A stretch of DNA of 8,755 nucleotides from Terriglobia bacterium (GTDB lineage Bacteria; Acidobacteriota; Terriglobia; UBA7540): NCBI GenBank assembly GCA_030040515.1, contig JASHTO010000203.1, positions 1 through 8,755 of the forward strand, written 5' to 3'. Below, one piece after another: positions 5,596 to 8,755 of this stretch. The number at the start of each line of letters is the position of its first letter. Within the stretch, counting starts at the first letter, position 1. The position numbers and the translations under genes were made by a program. A model generated the notes under the pieces. That model saw nothing but the letters and a program-made list of their open reading frames with translations, was not told the origin of the DNA and did no database searches.

Positions 5596-6122
5596 GGCCA
5601 ATCTTTTGGGGTTTATCCACCTTTTGGGGGAGGTTTTGTGGCACTTCGGGTTCCTTGTTCGCCCCCGCCGCAATCAGCGCGACCGTCCGGGGTTCGTTCA
5701 CGCCGGGATTCAAATAGCGATCCATGAGAAATCGCGGCCGTTTTTCGCGACGTGGTTCAAGGATAGCCATCCCCAGCGCCGGGCGAGGAGGCAAAAACCC
5801 GGAGGAGAAAAATCCGAATCGCCCGTAGTTCAATTGCACTCGCGCGTAGTAAACTGTCTCTCCTTAATTTGGAGTGGTGAAGCTTTCATCCGGTATTGGG
5901 AATTTCGAAATACCACTCACAGGCAAACCAACGGCTCGAAGGTGACCGGCATCGAAGCATGGAGCCAAAAAATCCTGCCGGGCGAGCGGTGAAGGGCGGG
6001 TGATTGGGGCCCTAAGGTTTGGGGCCTGCTGGCGGGGAAGTTGCCCCGCATTTTCTGACCCAACCTCATTCGCCGCGGCACGAAATTCGAGAAGAGGGGA
6101 CGTCCAGGAGGACCTTTCGATC
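5596..6122. other. Divergent intergenic region, no convincing gene
   Basis: No reading frame here has a good start or a recognisable product; those present are short and overlap on both strands. Two overlapping inverted repeats lie at 5872-5918: GAGTGGT/ACCACTC (5872-5878 with 5912-5918) and GGTATT/AATACC (5892-5897 with 5909-5914). They share the ACC bases, so the folds are partly exclusive. The TTTGGAGTG at 5868-5876 matches the terminus of the interspersed repeats and may be a decayed copy. The promoter for the outer-membrane protein gene must lie in this region, but I could not choose a convincing -35/-10 pair. Confidence 0.5.
6032..6055 (+). terminator. Terminator-like hairpin in the leader of the outer-membrane gene
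   Basis: GCGGGG (6032-6037) and CCCCGC (6044-6049) form a 6-bp GC stem with a six-base loop, followed by ATTTTCT. It lies about 70 bases upstream of the coding start at 6123. The stem is stable but the T-run is short, so termination would be weak. It could be an attenuator, a simple 5' leader structure or chance in GC-rich DNA. Confidence 0.3.
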
Positions 6123-6857
6123 ATGAAGAAATGGATAGTGAGGGGGTTGATGGTGCTGTCAGTTGGGGGTTTGAGCATCGGGGCGGGGCAGTGCCGTGAC
6201 TTTCGTGACCTTCTTCCCGGCGCCCAGCTTGATATCTTTGGCCTGGCTGGCGGCTCAACCCTGGTGGACGCGCAGGATTGGCTCTCGGCGGGGAATCTTT
6301 TTCATTCGCGATTCGCACCGGGCACAAAGTTCATGATCGGAGCGGACGTGCCCTACGGAAAAGTCATTAGCATTGAGACGTCGTTCACGATGGGTCCCAA
6401 TAACATGATCGTGACCAACACCGATCAAAATCCGCGCCAGGAAATTTTATACCGGACGCGATTTTACTCCGGCAGCGCCAGCGTATTGGTTCATGCCCCC
6501 GTTGTCCGGCGGTTCCATTTTCAACCCTATGCGGAACTGGGCATGGCATATGACCGGTACAGCCCCACGGACCAGGCTGTTTCGTACGCCTACAACCACG
6601 GGTTTGCCGCGGTCGCCACGCAGGTGGACATCAATCACAATGATAAATTTGGATTCACCGTGGGTGGCGGCCTCGACCACAAAATTTCAAAGCGCTGGAA
6701 ATTCCGCATTGACCTTCGCGACCACATTTGCGGTTCACCCGCCTTCGGTTTACCTTACGTCTCCACCACCGATAGCGCTGCAACTTATCCGGTCAGAGGA
6801 CGGGCCAACAACATTGAATATACTGCTGGATTTATCTATCACTTGGGCAAGCTGTGA
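6123..6857 (+). CDS. Outer-membrane beta-barrel protein, porin/OmpA-like, hypothetical
   Basis: This 244-residue protein is probably secreted and inserted in the outer membrane. Residues 1-22 form a signal peptide: MKKWIVR, then a hydrophobic core ending SIGAG. The cysteine at 24 lacks a proper lipobox, so a lipoprotein is unlikely. The rest alternates polar and hydrophobic residues in strands with aromatic girdle residues (for example EILYRTRFYSGSASVLVHA, FHFQPYAELGMAYDRY, FGFTVGGGLDHKISKRWKFRIDLR) and ends NIEYTAGFIYHLGKL. That ending is typical of small eight- to ten-stranded barrels with short periplasmic turns. I chose the ATG at 6123 because AGGAGGA (6106-6112) lies 10 bases upstream and the signal peptide begins there; a GTG at 6000 would add 41 residues that mask the signal. 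It may be a single-gene transcript. I do not recognise a specific family or ligand. Confidence 0.8.
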   Translation: MKKWIVRGLMVLSVGGLSIGAGQCRDFRDLLPGAQLDIFGLAGGSTLVDAQDWLSAGNLFHSRFAPGTKFMIGADVPYGKVISIETSFTMGPNNMIVTNTDQNPRQEILYRTRFYSGSASVLVHAPVVRRFHFQPYAELGMAYDRYSPTDQAVSYAYNHGFAAVATQVDINHNDKFGFTVGGGLDHKISKRWKFRIDLRDHICGSPAFGLPYVSTTDSAATYPVRGRANNIEYTAGFIYHLGKL

Positions 6858-7323
6858 GGCCGGGGATGGGCACGCTGGCCGCTCGGTTTTGCTGCGGAGC
6901 TAACTACCTGCGGGGCACATTGCGGAAGAATTAAGTTTTTAAACCGAGTTGAGGTAGCGAACGGAACAGCGGTTTCCGTAGTCTAAGCGTATGAGCGGTT
7001 CGAGTCTCTATTGTGAAAAGAGAGCTTTTATCGACACACGCGGTAACCAGGAGCACATTTCCATCGTCCAAGCAAAGTGTTAAAATTGTAAGGTGGAAGA
7101 TTCAGGGATTCTGAAGCAAACTTGGGATGATCAAGAGTGCCCAGGATCTTGAAACCCTTATCCCGTGCTTCCTGATTTTTGCCGATGCGCGGGCCGGGTG
7201 TCGCCTTCGGGCAAATCCCGCGGCGAGCCATCACTTACGGCAGGGAAAGTCCTGTCCTGCTCAAGCGAACCTGCAAACGATGCCTTTGCCTTGTTTCTAC
7301 GTTTTCGCGGGGACTAGGAGCTT
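6858..7323. other. Intergenic region between barrel protein and efflux adaptor
   Basis: No convincing gene is present; small overlapping frames on both strands lack ribosome sites and recognisable products. An inverted repeat CTCGGTTT (6882-6889) with AAACCGAG (6941-6948) encloses 51 bases and could form a long-range stem after the barrel gene, though it is not a canonical terminator. A possible promoter for the downstream gene is TTTCCA (7058-7063), 17 bases, TAAAAT (7081-7086), about 240 bases before its start. That match is weak in the -35 box. Confidence 0.45.
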
Positions 7324-8670
7324 ATGAGTCTAGAGAAACCCAATACCCTCAATGGGCACGATCTTCATGAGGGCGCACCGAGCTTCCACCTGCCGGATCC
7401 CCCCCCGGCTGGAACGCCCAAAAAGCGTGGATGGCTGTGGATTGTTGTCCTGATTTTGGCGGGTGTGTGCACCTACGTTTACCTCCACTCTCGCTCGAAT
7501 TCCGCCAGCGCTGCCGGCAGTGCGGCACCATCATCCGGCGGGCATGGGGGCCAGGGTTCAGGCAGGGTTCCCGTCATCGCCGCACGCGCCTACAAGGGAA
7601 ACATTGGCCGATACTTTACGGGTCTGGGCACGGTCACCCCTCTCCATACGGTTACCGTCCAGAGTCAGATCGCCGGATATCTGATGAATGTTCTTTACCA
7701 GGAAGGTCAGATCGTGCACGCCGGCGATCCCCTGGTGGAGATTGATCCAAGGCCTTACCAGGTGATGCTGGAAAACGCCTAAGCAGGACTGCTGAGGGAC
7801 CAGGCCAATCTGGACAACGCCAGGGTCGATCTAAAGCGCTACCAAACCCTCGTGCCGGAAAAGGCCGTGCCGGAGCAGCAGCTTGCCACGCAAGAGGCTC
7901 TGGTGAAATCCGATGAGGGAATCGTGGCAACGGACCAAGCGCAAATTGATAACGCCAAGCTGGACCTCGTATATTGCCACATCACCGCTCCGATCACGGG
8001 CCGCGTGGGATTGCGCCTGGTGGATCCGGGGAACTACGTTACTCCTACCACTTCCACGGGTCTGGTGGTGATTACCCAAATCGAGCCCATTACCGTGATC
8101 TTTACCCTGGCGGAAGGCCAGCTCCCTGACGTGATGGAAAAGTTGAATGCCGGTGCAAGGCTGACGGTGGAGGCCTATAACCAGGATATGTCCAAGAAGA
8201 TCGCCGAGGGTGTGCTGGAAACTGTCGACAATCAGATTGATCCCACCACGGGGACCGTCAAACTGCGCGCCAACTTCGAGAATCGAAACGGTGAATTGTT
8301 CCCCAATCAATTTGTCAACGCCCGGCTATTGGTGGAGGAAGAGGCCGGCGTGACACTCATTCCCACGGCGGCGGTCCAGCGAAATTCACAAAAAACCTAC
8401 GTCTATCTGGTGAATGACCTTCATCAGGCGAAGAACCCCACGCCAGCACATGCCGGTCAGGCGACATCCACTTCCGCTTCGAACACCGAGAAGCCCCTGG
8501 ATGGAACCGTAACTGTAAGAACCATCACCGTGGGCATTTCGGAGGGTGATGAGTCGGAAGCAACCTCCGGGATCGATCCGGGGGACGTGGTGGTGATGAC
8601 CGGTGTTGATCGACTGCAAGACAGCACCAAGGTCCGCGTGCAAATGGCCCCAACGCCGGCGAGCAAATAG
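7324..8670 (+). pseudogene. RND efflux periplasmic adaptor (MdtA/HlyD family), broken by one in-frame TAA
   Basis: Read as one frame, this encodes 448 residues of a membrane-fusion protein that links an RND inner-membrane pump to an outer-membrane channel. A cytoplasmic leader (1-36) and an anchor helix (about 37-54) precede the first lipoyl half VTVQSQIAGYL...GDPLVEIDPRPYQ (about 110-146). Codon 153 (7780-7782) is TAA. The same frame then continues without a break through the coiled-coil hairpin (AGLLRDQANLDNARVDL, then VPEKAVPEQQLATQEALV), the second lipoyl half CHITAPITGRVGLRL (218-231), the beta-barrel domain (LFPNQFVNARLLVEEEAG) and a low-complexity C-terminal insert before the membrane-proximal domain. 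Relatives commonly have Gln at this point (ENAQA), so a CAA-to-TAA change is likely. The 152-residue product would lack the second half of every domain. The start at 7324 has AGGAG at 7316-7320, only three bases away. Sequencing error, true decay and suppression cannot be told apart here. Confidence 0.85.
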
Positions 8671-8710
8671 GTGGATGGCCCCCGGACCCTCGGTTGAAGA
8701 AGCGCGGTTG

Positions 8711-8755
8711 ATGAAGAGCGAAGCGCAAAAGTCAAAAGAGCCGGGATGGCCCGCG
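8711..8755 (+). CDS. Possible start of the cognate RND transporter gene (partial)
   Basis: An ATG at 8711 opens a frame that runs to the window edge, reading MKSEAQKSKEPGWPA. In MdtA-MdtB type operons the pump gene follows the adaptor at about this distance and often has a short hydrophilic leader before its first membrane helix. Nothing diagnostic is reached before the edge, and the ribosome site (GAAGAAG region near 8695-8702) is weak. The call rests on gene order only. Confidence 0.3.
   Translation, partial: MKSEAQKSKEPGWPA

Noticed and set aside
5545..5673. A longer start for the GntR regulator
   Set aside because: It would place the promoter and operator inside the coding region and add residues that do not fit the family, which begins at MILQINFKSG.
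6000..6122. A 41-residue N-terminal extension of the barrel protein from a GTG
   Set aside because: It hides an obvious signal peptide that starts at the ATG at 6123, which has its own ribosome site.
6990..7015. A tRNA-like T-loop motif (GGTTCGAGTC)
   Set aside because: The flanking bases do not pair into a T-stem and no acceptor or anticodon arm can be drawn.
7028..7327. Small open frames on both strands in the intergenic region before the efflux adaptor
   Set aside because: No ribosome sites, no recognisable domains, and overlap on opposite strands; treated as chance frames.
7852..8670. A separate gene starting at the GTG at 7852
   Set aside because: It lacks a ribosome site and encodes only the second half of an adaptor whose first half is in the same frame upstream; it is the continuation of the interrupted gene.

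Overview
The window looks like chromosomal DNA from a member of the Acidobacteriota (Solibacter/Terriglobia-like). The main reasons are a TIGR03435/DUF3738 protein, a family strongly expanded in soil acidobacteria, moderately high GC, and interspersed hairpin repeats built on a GGAGTGCGG terminus. I recognise these from memory of such genomes; no search was run.

Layout. (1) 1-748, plus strand: a MazE/MazF-type toxin-antitoxin pair with its own sigma70-like promoter. It lies between two directly repeated copies of a hairpin-rich element (1-83 and 777-893). (2) 905-5544, minus strand: an apparent operon read right to left. It encodes a YtrA-type GntR regulator, an ABC ATPase (4-bp overlap with the regulator), a TIGR03435/DUF3738 protein and a large ABC-2-like permease that seems to be two fused halves. 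A strong promoter, TTGACA-17-CATAGT, with a perfect 8+6+8 inverted repeat over its -10 box, lies in front of the regulator and suggests autoregulation. An element of the repeat family lies 10-25 bases after the stop codon of the ATPase, the DUF3738 gene and the permease. (3) 5596-6122: a divergent intergenic region with inverted repeats and a terminator-like hairpin. (4) 6123-6857, plus strand: a small secreted beta-barrel-like outer-membrane protein. (5) 6858-7323: an intergenic region with no convincing gene. (6) 7324-8670, plus strand: an MdtA/HlyD-type periplasmic adaptor of an RND efflux pump, broken by one in-frame TAA but otherwise intact. The last 45 bases may begin the cognate RND transporter gene.

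How the parts work together (inference). The minus-strand operon resembles ytr-type loci: the GntR repressor would release its promoter under an envelope or drug signal and allow synthesis of an ATPase-permease exporter. The DUF3738 protein inside it is unusual. Its first ~65 residues look like the tail of a BlaR1/M56 peptidase, so it may be a remnant of an M56-DUF3738 sensor fusion. The most notable features are the modular repeat family, its position at every non-overlapping gene boundary of the operon and on both sides of mazEF, the M56-remnant/DUF3738 protein in a YtrA operon, and the single nonsense codon in the efflux adaptor.
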